Of a stretch of DNA of 6,530 nt, positions 1-5,400 are shown one piece after another (the first letter of the stretch is position 1; each line of letters begins with the position of its first letter). The notes beneath the pieces were generated by a model. It did no database searches. It saw only the letters and a program-made list of their open reading frames with translations, and had not been told where the DNA came from. The stretch covers positions 1 to 6,530 of the forward strand of contig CALMPZ010000464.1 in NCBI GenBank assembly GCA_937871645.1, given 5' to 3'. Made by a program: the position numbers and the translations under genes. This stretch comes from an uncultured Polymorphobacter sp. (lineage in GTDB: Bacteria; Pseudomonadota; Alphaproteobacteria; Sphingomonadales; Sphingomonadaceae).

Positions 1-75
1 CGAACCCGTCGCGGGATCGGCGCGCCACCCGGCATGCAGCGACAGGGTTTCGGGGCGCAGCGGGCGATCGGTCAT
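1..75 (-). CDS. metY: O-acetylhomoserine sulfhydrylase-like PLP enzyme, N-terminus only
   Basis: This is a partial gene. Only the first 25 codons lie in the window and the rest runs off the left edge. The translation reads MTDRPLRPETLSLHAGWRAD and then PATGS. The E-T-L-x-L-H-A-G ... D-P-x-T-G-S pattern is the typical start of O-acetylhomoserine sulfhydrylases and related Cys/Met-metabolism PLP enzymes. That family makes homocysteine from O-acetylhomoserine and sulfide in the cytosol. The chosen ATG (73-75) is preceded by an AGGTGA ribosome binding site at good distance. The catalytic lysine lies outside the window, so metY, metZ or a methionine gamma-lyase relative cannot be told apart with certainty. 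It reads in the same direction as the SnoaL-like gene 171 bases upstream, but a probable terminator separates them, so it is likely its own transcription unit. Confidence 0.75.
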   Translation of the reverse strand, partial: MTDRPLRPETLSLHAGWRADPATGS

Positions 76-246
76 GGCTTCACCTGGTCATGGTTGGGAT
101 TAGCCGCAGAGGGTGCGGGTTGGTTGGGCAGTCAAGCCAGACGGGTAAACCGCCGGGCCGTGGCTGGTCAATCGCTCACCGACGACAAATCAAAAAGGCT
201 TGCCGGCACAAGATGAGGCGTTGTGGCGCCCCACTGCGCTCAGTTC
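76..246 (-). other. Intergenic region upstream of metY
   Basis: This 171-base gap holds the terminator described separately and the 5' leader of the sulfhydrylase gene. I looked for SAM-II and SAH riboswitch hallmarks on the minus strand, because such genes are often SAM-regulated in alphaproteobacteria. I could not recognise one: the conserved SAM-II GCUAAAG end and its pseudoknot layout are not evident. A TTGACC box (171-166) with TTTACC 16 bases later is a weak promoter candidate. Confidence 0.3.
192..230 (-). terminator. Probable intrinsic terminator of the SnoaL-like gene
   Basis: On the minus strand, CACAA (225-221) pairs with TTGTG (211-207) around a 9-base loop. A further G-C/C-G pair extends it beyond a C-C mismatch. 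A run of five T follows at 196-192. It starts about 17 bases after the stop codon of the SnoaL-like gene. The stem is short and there are 10 bases between stem and T-run, so the call is moderate. Confidence 0.4.
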
Positions 247-636
247 TTAAGGCTGTACGCCCATTTGCTGTCCGATCTCCAGCGGGTCGAAGTGCGCGCG
301 TTTTTCGATGATCTTGCCATTTTCAAATGTCAGCAGGAACAGCAGGGAAAAGCGGAGATGCTTGCCGGTTGGCGCATAGGTGCCTTCGAACACAAGGTAG
401 GCGGCGACCTTGTCGCCTTCGGCCACCAGGTGATGGATCGGCATCTTCCAATCGACGCATTCATCGAAAAACGACTTCTCCGATGCAATGAAGCCTTCGA
501 TACCTGGCTTTGGCGTATCGACCTGACTGTAGAAGATGAAATCCTTGTGGCAATACTGGCCAAGCGCGGCGAAATCACCGCGCTCCAGCGCCGCATAAAA
601 TGCGCGGACAACGGCTTTGTTGGCGTCTGTGGACAT
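247..636 (-). CDS. SnoaL-like / NTF2-fold protein
   Basis: This is a 129-residue cytosolic protein with no signal peptide or membrane segment. The N-terminal helix pattern N-K-x-x-V-R-x-F-Y-x-x-L-x-x-G-D (residues 6-21), the central strand H-H-L-V-A-E-G-D-K-V-A-A-Y (68-80), G-T-Y-x-P-T-G-K (85-92) and the C-terminal strands F-E-N-G-K-I-I-E (104-111) with a trailing Q-x-M-G are typical of the SnoaL-like polyketide cyclase / ester cyclase branch of the NTF2 superfamily. Length matches the family. Members bind small hydrophobic substrates in a cone-shaped pocket, but function varies widely, so the substrate here is unknown. The start ATG (634-636) has AAGGGA eight bases upstream. The gene is divergent from the nitrile hydratase operon and shares an operator-like intergenic region with it, which suggests common control. 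Confidence 0.75.
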   Translation of the reverse strand: MSTDANKAVVRAFYAALERGDFAALGQYCHKDFIFYSQVDTPKPGIEGFIASEKSFFDECVDWKMPIHHLVAEGDKVAAYLVFEGTYAPTGKHLRFSLLFLLTFENGKIIEKRAHFDPLEIGQQMGVQP

Positions 637-710
637 GGGGTTATCCCTTTGGGTGACGGGTCTGACGAATTGGCGACGGCTTCGACGCTGCGAGCCATTT
701 GGACGTTAAA

Positions 711-746
711 AACATACGTTCGACTAATGTTAGTCAGTTGACTAGT
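711..746. promoter_or_regulatory. Operator-like nested inverted repeats between divergent genes
   Basis: The sequence contains a perfect repeat GACTAA (722-727) / TTAGTC (730-735) with a 2-base centre. It overlaps a second perfect repeat AGTCA (732-736) / TGACT (739-743), and ACTAGT (741-746) is itself a palindrome. A wider pair, AACAT (711-715) / ATGTT (727-731), is centred at 721. GACTA half-sites recur at 722 and 740, 18 bases apart. The block sits on the -35 element of the rightward promoter and in the upstream region of the SnoaL-like gene. This is the arrangement expected for a dimeric repressor such as a TetR-family protein. No regulator gene is present in the window, so the binding factor is inferred. 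Confidence 0.55.
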
Positions 747-767
747 ATTTGGCAAAGCCGTTATGAT
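738..767 (+). promoter_or_regulatory. Sigma70-type promoter of the nitrile hydratase operon
   Basis: TTGACT (738-743) matches 5 of 6 bases of the -35 consensus. TATGAT (762-767), 18 bases later, matches 5 of 6 of the -10 consensus. Transcription would start near 774, about 40 bases before the 52-codon ORF at 813. The -35 box lies inside the inverted repeats at 722-746, so a bound repressor would block it. It is predicted by eye only. Confidence 0.5.
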
Positions 768-812
768 CGCGCTATTGCCTTAATGCCGTAGTTTGAATCT
801 GAAGGTCGTTTG

Positions 813-971
813 ATGACCAAAAGTGCGCTGAGCCCCTTCACCACCCTCGGCCACGCCTGTCAGGCCGCCACGCGCTGGCGTTGTTGCGTGCCGAATGACT
901 TTACGGATGACGTTCTTGGGACCGGTGTCAGCGAGGCAATCCAGTTCGTAACTATCGACGACGCACCCTAA
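813..971 (+). CDS. Small protein of 52 residues, coupled upstream of nitrile hydratase
   Basis: This is a complete short ORF reading MTKSALSPFTTLGHACQAAT, then RWRCCVPNDFTDDVLGTGVS, then EAIQFVTIDDAP. I do not recognise the family. A GAAGG ribosome binding site (801-805) sits seven bases before the ATG. The stop TAA (969-971) is embedded in the TAAGGAG ribosome binding site of the beta-subunit gene, a layout typical of translational coupling. By my count 37 of 52 codons end in G or C, and the first 20 are especially biased, like the neighbouring real genes. Three cysteines (C16, C24, C25) include an adjacent pair, and the C-terminal half is acidic. There is no signal peptide or membrane segment. 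Possible roles are a nitrile hydratase accessory or maturation factor, a leader peptide that tunes translation, or a chance ORF. Confidence 0.5.
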   Translation: MTKSALSPFTTLGHACQAATRWRCCVPNDFTDDVLGTGVSEAIQFVTIDDAP

Positions 972-975
972 GGAG
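969..975 (+). promoter_or_regulatory. Ribosome binding site of the beta-subunit gene, overlapping the stop of the 52-codon ORF
   Basis: TAAGGAG is a near-perfect Shine-Dalgarno sequence eight bases before the ATG at 984. Its first three bases are the stop codon of the upstream small ORF. Ribosomes terminating there would be placed directly on the beta-subunit initiation region. Confidence 0.65.
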
Positions 976-983
976 CAGTTTCC

Positions 984-1619
984 ATGCGCGGCATCCACGA
1001 TCTGGGCGGCATGTATGGGTTCGGGCCAGTTGTGCGCGAATCCGACGAGCCTGTGTTCCATGAAGAGTGGCAGGAAACCGCATTCGCCTTGCTGATGGCC
1101 GCGGGCACGGTGCAACCGGGCTTCAATGCCGACCAGTACCGGCATTCAGTCGAGCGGATGGCCCCGGGCCATTATCTTTCGGTCCACTATTACGAGCGCA
1201 TGCTGACCGGGATCACGACCCTGCTGGTCGAACAGGGCGTCCTCGATCTGGCTGATCTGGAAGCACGCGCCGGTGGCGTGTTTCCGCTGGCCTTGCCAGT
1301 GGCTGCCGCGCCGATGGCGGCGCTCACGCCGCAACCCGAAGCGCGCTTCCGCGTCGGCCAGCAGGTGCGGGTGCGCCAGTACAGTTGCATGGGGCACACG
1401 CGCGCGCCGGAATTCTGTCGCGGCAAGTCGGGCACGGTGTTGCGCGTCGCGCCGAAGTTTTCCTTCCCCGACACCTCCGCGCATGGCGGCGAGCTTCGGG
1501 AGGAACACACATACCACGTCGAGTTTACCGCGCGCGAGCTATGGGGCGCCGAAGGTAACGACAGCGACTCGGTGGTGGTCGATCTTTGGGACAGTTATCT
1601 GGAAGGAGATGCGCCATGA
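984..1619 (+). CDS. nthB: Nitrile hydratase beta subunit
   Basis: This is a 211-residue cytosolic subunit of nitrile hydratase, the alpha-beta metalloenzyme that hydrates nitriles to amides. The family start G-I-H-D-L-G-G-M-x-G-F-G-P-V (3-16) is followed by E-P-V-F-H-E-E-W (22-29). Arg53 in Q-Y-R-H-S-V-E-R-M and Arg140 in G-H-T-R align with the two conserved beta arginines (Arg52 and Arg157 in the Pseudonocardia cobalt enzyme) that contact the oxidised cysteines of alpha. Tyr69 in H-Y-Y-E-R aligns with the active-site tyrosine. The C-terminal SH3-like barrel shows R-G-K-S-G-T-V (146-152), F-P-D-T (161-164) and E-L-W-G (185-188). The chain is somewhat shorter than the Pseudonocardia subunit, with a short alanine/proline linker near 97-118. 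The stop overlaps the alpha start as ATGA. Beta before alpha is the usual order for cobalt-type enzymes. Confidence 0.93.
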   Translation: MRGIHDLGGMYGFGPVVRESDEPVFHEEWQETAFALLMAAGTVQPGFNADQYRHSVERMAPGHYLSVHYYERMLTGITTLLVEQGVLDLADLEARAGGVFPLALPVAAAPMAALTPQPEARFRVGQQVRVRQYSCMGHTRAPEFCRGKSGTVLRVAPKFSFPDTSAHGGELREEHTYHVEFTARELWGAEGNDSDSVVVDLWDSYLEGDAP

Positions 1620-2203
1620 GCCGGCAAGCACCAGCACCGATCGCGGCGCGTGCAGCAGCGGTCAAATCAGCCCTGATCGACAAGGGCCTGCTCACCGCTG
1701 AAACGTTTGGCCACATGGTCCATCTCGGTGCGGACGAATGGAAGCCTGAAAACGGTGCGCGTGTCGTTGCACGGGCATGGACCGACCCGGCGTTCCGGGA
1801 GCGGCTGTTACACGATGCGACTGCCGCCTGTGCCGAGCTCGGCTATGAAGGTCCGCAGGGCGAATACATCGTAGCGCTTGAGGATACCGCTGATCGGCAC
1901 AACGTGATCGTCTGCACGCAATGCTCGTGCACCGCCTGGCCTGTGCTCGGCCTGCCGACGGACTGGTACAAGAGCCCCGAGTACCGCGCCCGCGTGGTCC
2001 GCGAACCGCGCCCGGTGCTCCGCGAACTGGGGCTCGAGTTGCCGCAGGAGGTTGCAATCCGGGTGTGGGAAACCAGCGCCGAGACCCGCTATATGGTCAT
2101 CCCGATGCGGCCGGCAGGATCCGAGGGCTGGAGCGAAGAGCAATTGGCCGGGCTCGTCACGCGTGAAGCCTTGATCGGCACGGCCATGGCGCTTCCAGCG
2201 TAA
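1616..2203 (+). CDS. nthA: Nitrile hydratase alpha subunit, cobalt-type with CTQCSC motif
   Basis: This is a 195-residue catalytic subunit carrying the metal. The claw motif is C100-T-Q-C103-S-C105. By family knowledge, C100, C103 and C105 plus two backbone amides bind the metal, and C103 and C105 are oxidised to sulfinic and sulfenic acid. Thr at the second position indicates a cobalt rather than an iron enzyme, which has Ser there. Gln102 stands where Leu is usual. The following T-A-W-P-V-L-G-L-P-T-D-W-Y-K-S (106-120) and E-Y-R-A-R-V-V-R-E-P-R (122-132) are highly typical. The ATG at 1616 is chosen over an in-frame ATG at 1586 because it overlaps the beta stop (ATGA) and has GGAAGGAG (1601-1608) seven bases before it. 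No activator gene of the P14K/NhlE or P47K type follows it. Confidence 0.95.
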   Translation: MSRQAPAPIAARAAAVKSALIDKGLLTAETFGHMVHLGADEWKPENGARVVARAWTDPAFRERLLHDATAACAELGYEGPQGEYIVALEDTADRHNVIVCTQCSCTAWPVLGLPTDWYKSPEYRARVVREPRPVLRELGLELPQEVAIRVWETSAETRYMVIPMRPAGSEGWSEEQLAGLVTREALIGTAMALPA

Positions 2204-2359
2204 TAGTTGAATTGCGCTCAGCCCGGATGCGGGTGCGTAGGAGCGCCGCGGCTGCAAGGCATCAGTTGCGATCATCCTTGCGCCGATCGACAGCGCTTCG
2301 CGTTCGGCGTCGATGGGCGACATGGAATATTCAGGCCAGCCCTGCAGAAGGAATAGAAA
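2204..2359 (+). other. Intercistronic region between alpha subunit and amidase
   Basis: This 156-base spacer has no convincing plus-strand gene. ATCGAC (2286-2291) and GTCGAT (2309-2314) can pair around a 17-base loop. A small CCCG/CGGG hairpin follows the alpha stop. Neither has a T-run, so the amidase is probably co-transcribed with nitrile hydratase. On the minus strand a stretch starting at an ATG at 2321-2323 has coding-like composition (see findings). Confidence 0.35.
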
Positions 2360-3787
2360 ATGGACAGCGCAGCAATGATCGAGCTTTCGGCGAGCGCGGC
2401 GGTGACAGCGATGCAGACCGGCGAAATATCGGCGCTGGACTACGCCGAGGCGCTGCTGGCGCGCTGCGCTGCCGGGGCTGCGCTCAACGCCTTCATAACG
2501 CTCGATCCGGCGGCTGTTCGTGCGGCAGCAAGGGCGGCGGATGCGCACCGCGCGGCGGGCGGCGTGCTGGGGCCGCTGCATGGCCTGCCGATTCCGGTGA
2601 AGGATAGCGTCAACACTGCCGGCATTGAAACGACGGTCGGAACCCGGGCGCTGCGGGGCTGGGTCCCGGCACGCGACGCGACCACGATCGCTCGGCTCAA
2701 GGCGGCAGGCGCCATTGTGCTCGGCAAGACAAATATCCATGAACTGTCGTTTGGCTGGACCAGCAACAATCTGGAATTTGGCGCGGTGCGCAACCCTTAT
2801 GATCCCTCTCGTATCCCCGGCGGCTCATCGGGTGGCACTGCGGCGGCGGTCGCGGCACGGATGGCGCCGCTTGGTGTGGCGGAGGACACGCAAGGCTCCA
2901 TCCGTGTGCCCGCGGCGCTGTGCGGCATCACCGGTTTCCGTCCTACGACAGGCCGCTACCCGACCGACGGCACCGCGCCGATCACCGCGCTGTTCGACCA
3001 GATCGGGCCACACGCACGCTGCGTTGCCGACCTTGCGCTGTTCGATACCGTGGTGAGCGGAGAGGTTGCGCCGATCGAACCGGCGACGCTCTCCGGCCTG
3101 CGCATCGGCATCGACCGCAACTTCTTCTTCGCTGGCATCGATGCCGAAGTAGCGGCGCTGGTCGAAGCGGCGCTGGCACGACTCGCCGCTGCGGGGGCGG
3201 TGATCGTCGAGGCGCCTGTGCCGGGGCTGGGTAGAGTCGTGTCGGTAGCGATGGCGATTCAGGTACACGATGTGGTGCCGGCGCTGGAGCGCTACCTTGC
3301 CGATTCGGGCGCACCCGTCGATTTCGAAGCGATGTTCGCCGGCGTCAGCGCCGATGTGGCGGATGTGTTCGCCCAGGTGGCGCTTCGCGGCGCGCCGGCG
3401 GCAATCGCCGAGGATGTGTATGCTGCCGCCCGCGGCACGGCACGGCCTGCGCTGCAGCAAGCGATGGCGGACTGGTTCGCCGACCATCGTATCGACGCGA
3501 TGCTGCTGCCGGCGACGATGGTGGCGGCAACGCCGATAGGCGACGAAGGCAATGTCGATATCGGCGGCACGGCGGTACCTTTTGCCACCGCCATCGCTCG
3601 CAATATCACGCCGGGCAGCACCTTGGGCCTACCGGGGCTGGTGCTCCCGTGCGGGTTGACGGCGGGCGGCCTACCGGTAGCAATCGAGCTCGACGGTCCA
3701 TCAGGCGGCGACCGCCGGCTGCTGGCGATTGGCTTGGCGGTGGAGAAGGTCATCGGGCCGCTGCCGCCGCCGGCACATCGCGGTTAG
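2360..3787 (+). CDS. Amidase, amidase-signature family
   Basis: This is a 475-residue hydrolase of the amidase-signature family. It probably converts the amides made by nitrile hydratase to carboxylate and ammonia in the cytosol. The Ser-cisSer-Lys triad is visible. Lys81 lies in P-I-P-V-K-D-S, Ser156 in P-G-G-S-S-G-G-T, and Ser180 in E-D-T-Q-G-S-I-R-V-P-A-A-L-C-G. The 24-residue spacing between the serines matches fatty acid amide hydrolase (217/241). Gln178 occupies a position that is usually Gly or Ala in the D-T-x-G-S motif. Length is normal. AGAAGGA (2346-2352) lies seven bases before the ATG. It is 156 bases downstream of the alpha subunit on the same strand with no clear terminator between, consistent with one nitrile-degradation operon. 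The exact substrate range cannot be read from the sequence. Confidence 0.92.
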   Translation: MDSAAMIELSASAAVTAMQTGEISALDYAEALLARCAAGAALNAFITLDPAAVRAAARAADAHRAAGGVLGPLHGLPIPVKDSVNTAGIETTVGTRALRGWVPARDATTIARLKAAGAIVLGKTNIHELSFGWTSNNLEFGAVRNPYDPSRIPGGSSGGTAAAVAARMAPLGVAEDTQGSIRVPAALCGITGFRPTTGRYPTDGTAPITALFDQIGPHARCVADLALFDTVVSGEVAPIEPATLSGLRIGIDRNFFFAGIDAEVAALVEAALARLAAAGAVIVEAPVPGLGRVVSVAMAIQVHDVVPALERYLADSGAPVDFEAMFAGVSADVADVFAQVALRGAPAAIAEDVYAAARGTARPALQQAMADWFADHRIDAMLLPATMVAATPIGDEGNVDIGGTAVPFATAIARNITPGSTLGLPGLVLPCGLTAGGLPVAIELDGPSGGDRRLLAIGLAVEKVIGPLPPPAHRG

Positions 3788-4005
3788 TCGTTTAGCCTGC
3801 GCGCTCGGTGAGTTTCTGTGACTCGTTCCTGACCGACAGTGTTCGGTCGCGTGAAGCCCGTATGCGCTGGGCTTAACGACACCCGTGTCAGCCATCTGCC
3901 GGTCCTCTCCCGGAACCCGCCATGCAGGAGCCGACCCCTTTGCGGTCATTCACATGCGCAGCGGAAGCGGCCATAAACTGTCGAAGCTTCGTCCTGGGGT
4001 GTCAG
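3788..4005 (+). other. Gap between amidase and nitronate monooxygenase with two hairpins
   Basis: Two perfect 6-bp hairpins stand in tandem: GACCGA (3831-3836) / TCGGTC (3843-3848) with a 6-base loop, and AAGCCC (3854-3859) / GGGCTT (3869-3874) with a 9-base loop. Neither is followed by a T-run. They may mark the 3' end of the amidase transcript or protect it from nucleases. The rest of the gap holds the promoter candidate for the next gene and no supported ORF. Confidence 0.35.
3949..3977 (+). promoter_or_regulatory. Candidate promoter of the nitronate monooxygenase gene
   Basis: TTCACA (3949-3954) matches 5 of 6 of the -35 consensus. CATAAA (3972-3977), 17 bases later, matches 4 of 6 of the -10 consensus. 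Transcription would begin near 3984, leaving a short leader before the ATG at 4006. This supports 4006 rather than 3922 as the real start. It is identified by eye only. Confidence 0.35.
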
Positions 4006-5076
4006 ATGCCAACTTCATTGATCGACCGGCTGGGTTTGTCTGTCCCTCTCGTTCAGGCTCCAATGGCCGGCGTTTCCACACCGGAACTTGCGGCCGCAGT
4101 AGCGGAGCAGGGCGCGTTGGGCTCAATCGCCGTTGGCGCGACCGATGCTGTCGGCGCACGCGCCATGATCGAGGAGACGCGCGCGCGGACGAACCGCGCG
4201 TTCAACGTCAACTTGTTCGTTCACGGCAGTGCAGTAGCGGACCCTGCCAGAGAAGCTGCCTGGCTCGACCGGCTCGCACCTGTTTTCACCGCATTCGACG
4301 CCAAGCCACCGTCGGCGCTCCGAACCATCTACAAGAGCTTCGCCGACGATCCCGACATGCTGGCCATGCTGCTGGCGTTGGCGCCGCCCGTGGTCAGTTT
4401 TCACTTCGGCGTACCCTCAACCGACATCATCTCTGCCCTGCGCAGTCGGGGCATCGTGTTGATGGCCACGGCGACCAACCTCGAAGAGGCGCGCGCGGTC
4501 GAGGCGGCAGGCATTGACGTGGTCGTGGCACAAGGGATTGAAGCTGGTGGACACCGCGGCATGTTCGACCCTGTCGCACCCGACAACGCGCTCAGCACGG
4601 CTGTACTGACGCGCCTTCTGGTGCTCCAGACCAAGCTTCCAGTGATCGCGGCGGGAGGCATTATGGACGGCGCGGGCATCGCCTCTGCGCTCGAACTGGG
4701 TGCAGTTGCAGCGCAGCTTGGCACCGCCTTCATCGCCTGCCCAGAGAGTGCTGCCGACGAAGCCTATCGGGCTGCCTTGATGGGGCCGGGCGCTTATCAC
4801 ACGGCGCTGACATCGCTCATTTCGGGCCGACCAGCGCGGGCGCTCGCCAATCGGTTCACCGGACTCGCGGCTGCGATTGGCAATCTCCGTCCACCAGATT
4901 ACCCCGTTGCGTATGACGCAGGCAAAGCGCTGCACGCTGCCGCCAAAGCGAAGGGGGAGCATGGGTTCGGTGCTCAATGGGCTGGGCAAGGTGCACCGCT
5001 CGCGCGCTCGATGCCCGCGGCGAAGCTGGTTCAGGTGCTCCAGACAGAGTTGCAGAGCTTTCGAGAACAAGACTGA
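4006..5076 (+). CDS. Nitronate monooxygenase (FMN-dependent)
   Basis: This is a 356-residue TIM-barrel flavoprotein that oxidises alkyl nitronates to carbonyl compounds and nitrite in the cytosol. Numbering from the ATG at 4006, the family motifs are P-L-V-Q-A-P-M-A-G (14-22), A-Q-G-I-E-A-G-G-H-R-G (175-185) with the presumed catalytic base His183, and P-V-I-A-A-G-G-I-M-D-G (212-222). L-G-T-A-F (238-242) belongs to the FMN phosphate site. The reading frame is open back to an ATG at 3922, but the extra 28 residues do not resemble the family, which begins close to the barrel's first strand, and they would precede the promoter candidate. The ribosome binding site at 4006 is weak (GGGGTG). The gene probably forms its own transcription unit between the nitrile operon and nasTS. 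The former name of the family is 2-nitropropane dioxygenase, and the natural substrate is unknown. Confidence 0.9.
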   Translation: MPTSLIDRLGLSVPLVQAPMAGVSTPELAAAVAEQGALGSIAVGATDAVGARAMIEETRARTNRAFNVNLFVHGSAVADPAREAAWLDRLAPVFTAFDAKPPSALRTIYKSFADDPDMLAMLLALAPPVVSFHFGVPSTDIISALRSRGIVLMATATNLEEARAVEAAGIDVVVAQGIEAGGHRGMFDPVAPDNALSTAVLTRLLVLQTKLPVIAAGGIMDGAGIASALELGAVAAQLGTAFIACPESAADEAYRAALMGPGAYHTALTSLISGRPARALANRFTGLAAAIGNLRPPDYPVAYDAGKALHAAAKAKGEHGFGAQWAGQGAPLARSMPAAKLVQVLQTELQSFREQD

Positions 5077-5082
5077 GAGAGG

Positions 5083-5107
5083 TCGGTTCGCACAGGACCC
5101 GAACCGA
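5083..5107 (+). terminator. Strong hairpin just after the nitronate monooxygenase stop
   Basis: TCGGTTCG (5083-5090) pairs perfectly with CGAACCGA (5100-5107) over eight base pairs around a 9-base loop. It begins six bases after the stop codon. It is followed by AAAG rather than a T-run on the plus strand, so it may be a weak or factor-assisted terminator, or a 3'-end stabiliser. Confidence 0.45.
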
Positions 5108-5348
5108 AAGCTGCCCAACGGCTACTGACCAATAACCGGGTGCGAGGCCGTAGGATGGCCATGTCGCATAGGCGCCCCCAGCGGGGTCGTTAGCGGCGAT
5201 GAAACTCTTAGCGACGCCAATGGCGGCTATTCCGAGACGACGGGCCGAAACCGGACAGGCAGCAATTCCGGTTGAGGGTGAACGGGGTTGCGATGCAAGC
5301 ATTGCGTATAAGCCGACACGGATTCTGCAGCGCGCAGGCTGGCTTCGA

Positions 5349-5400
5349 AATGCATTGCTGCATTGACGCGCAACCGGCTATCGCTGCTGCAGTGCAGCAG
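5349..5400 (+). promoter_or_regulatory. Two leader hairpins before nasT, possible ANTAR RNA target
   Basis: Hairpin 1 has stem AATGC (5349-5353) / GCATT (5360-5364) and hexaloop ATTGCT, with A at loop position 1 and G at position 4. This is the signature known for ANTAR-binding RNA hairpins. Hairpin 2 has stem CTGCTGC (5384-5390) / GCAGCAG (5394-5400). It can form as 7 bp with an AGT loop, or in a shifted register (5383-5398) as 5 bp with hexaloop TGCAGT, which lacks the A1 signature. Its 3' arm runs into the nasT ribosome binding site (AGAAG, 5399-5403). The tandem layout suits ANTAR control, but only one loop fits. Confidence 0.35.

Noticed and set aside
76..246. SAM-II or SAH riboswitch upstream of the sulfhydrylase gene
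   Set aside because: Context is favourable, but on the minus strand I could not find the conserved SAM-II core (AUUU ... GC ... GCUAAAG in a pseudoknot) or the SAH core. A covariance-model search would decide.
223..741. Plus-strand open frame of 172 codons over the SnoaL-like gene
   Set aside because: It is antisense to a clearly recognisable SnoaL-like protein and its translation has no family features.
1586..1615. Earlier in-frame ATG for the alpha subunit
   Set aside because: It adds ten residues inside the beta gene, lacks the strong ribosome binding site, and the ATGA overlap start at 1616 gives a normal N-terminus.
2212..2607. Arginine-rich plus-strand frame across the alpha-amidase gap
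   Set aside because: The composition is that of an out-of-frame GC-rich reading, and most of it overlaps the amidase in another frame.
1808..2740. 310-codon minus-strand open frame
   Set aside because: Most of it is the antisense shadow of the alpha subunit and amidase. Only the gap portion is noted as a weak lead.
3922..4005. N-terminal extension of the nitronate monooxygenase
   Set aside because: The extra 28 residues do not look like the family start, and a promoter candidate lies downstream of that ATG.
5199..5366. 55-codon plus-strand ORF before nasT, starting MKLLATPMAA
   Set aside because: It has a weak ribosome binding site, mixed codon use with rare AGA, CGA and TTA codons, and runs through structured leader sequence. 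It looks like chance.
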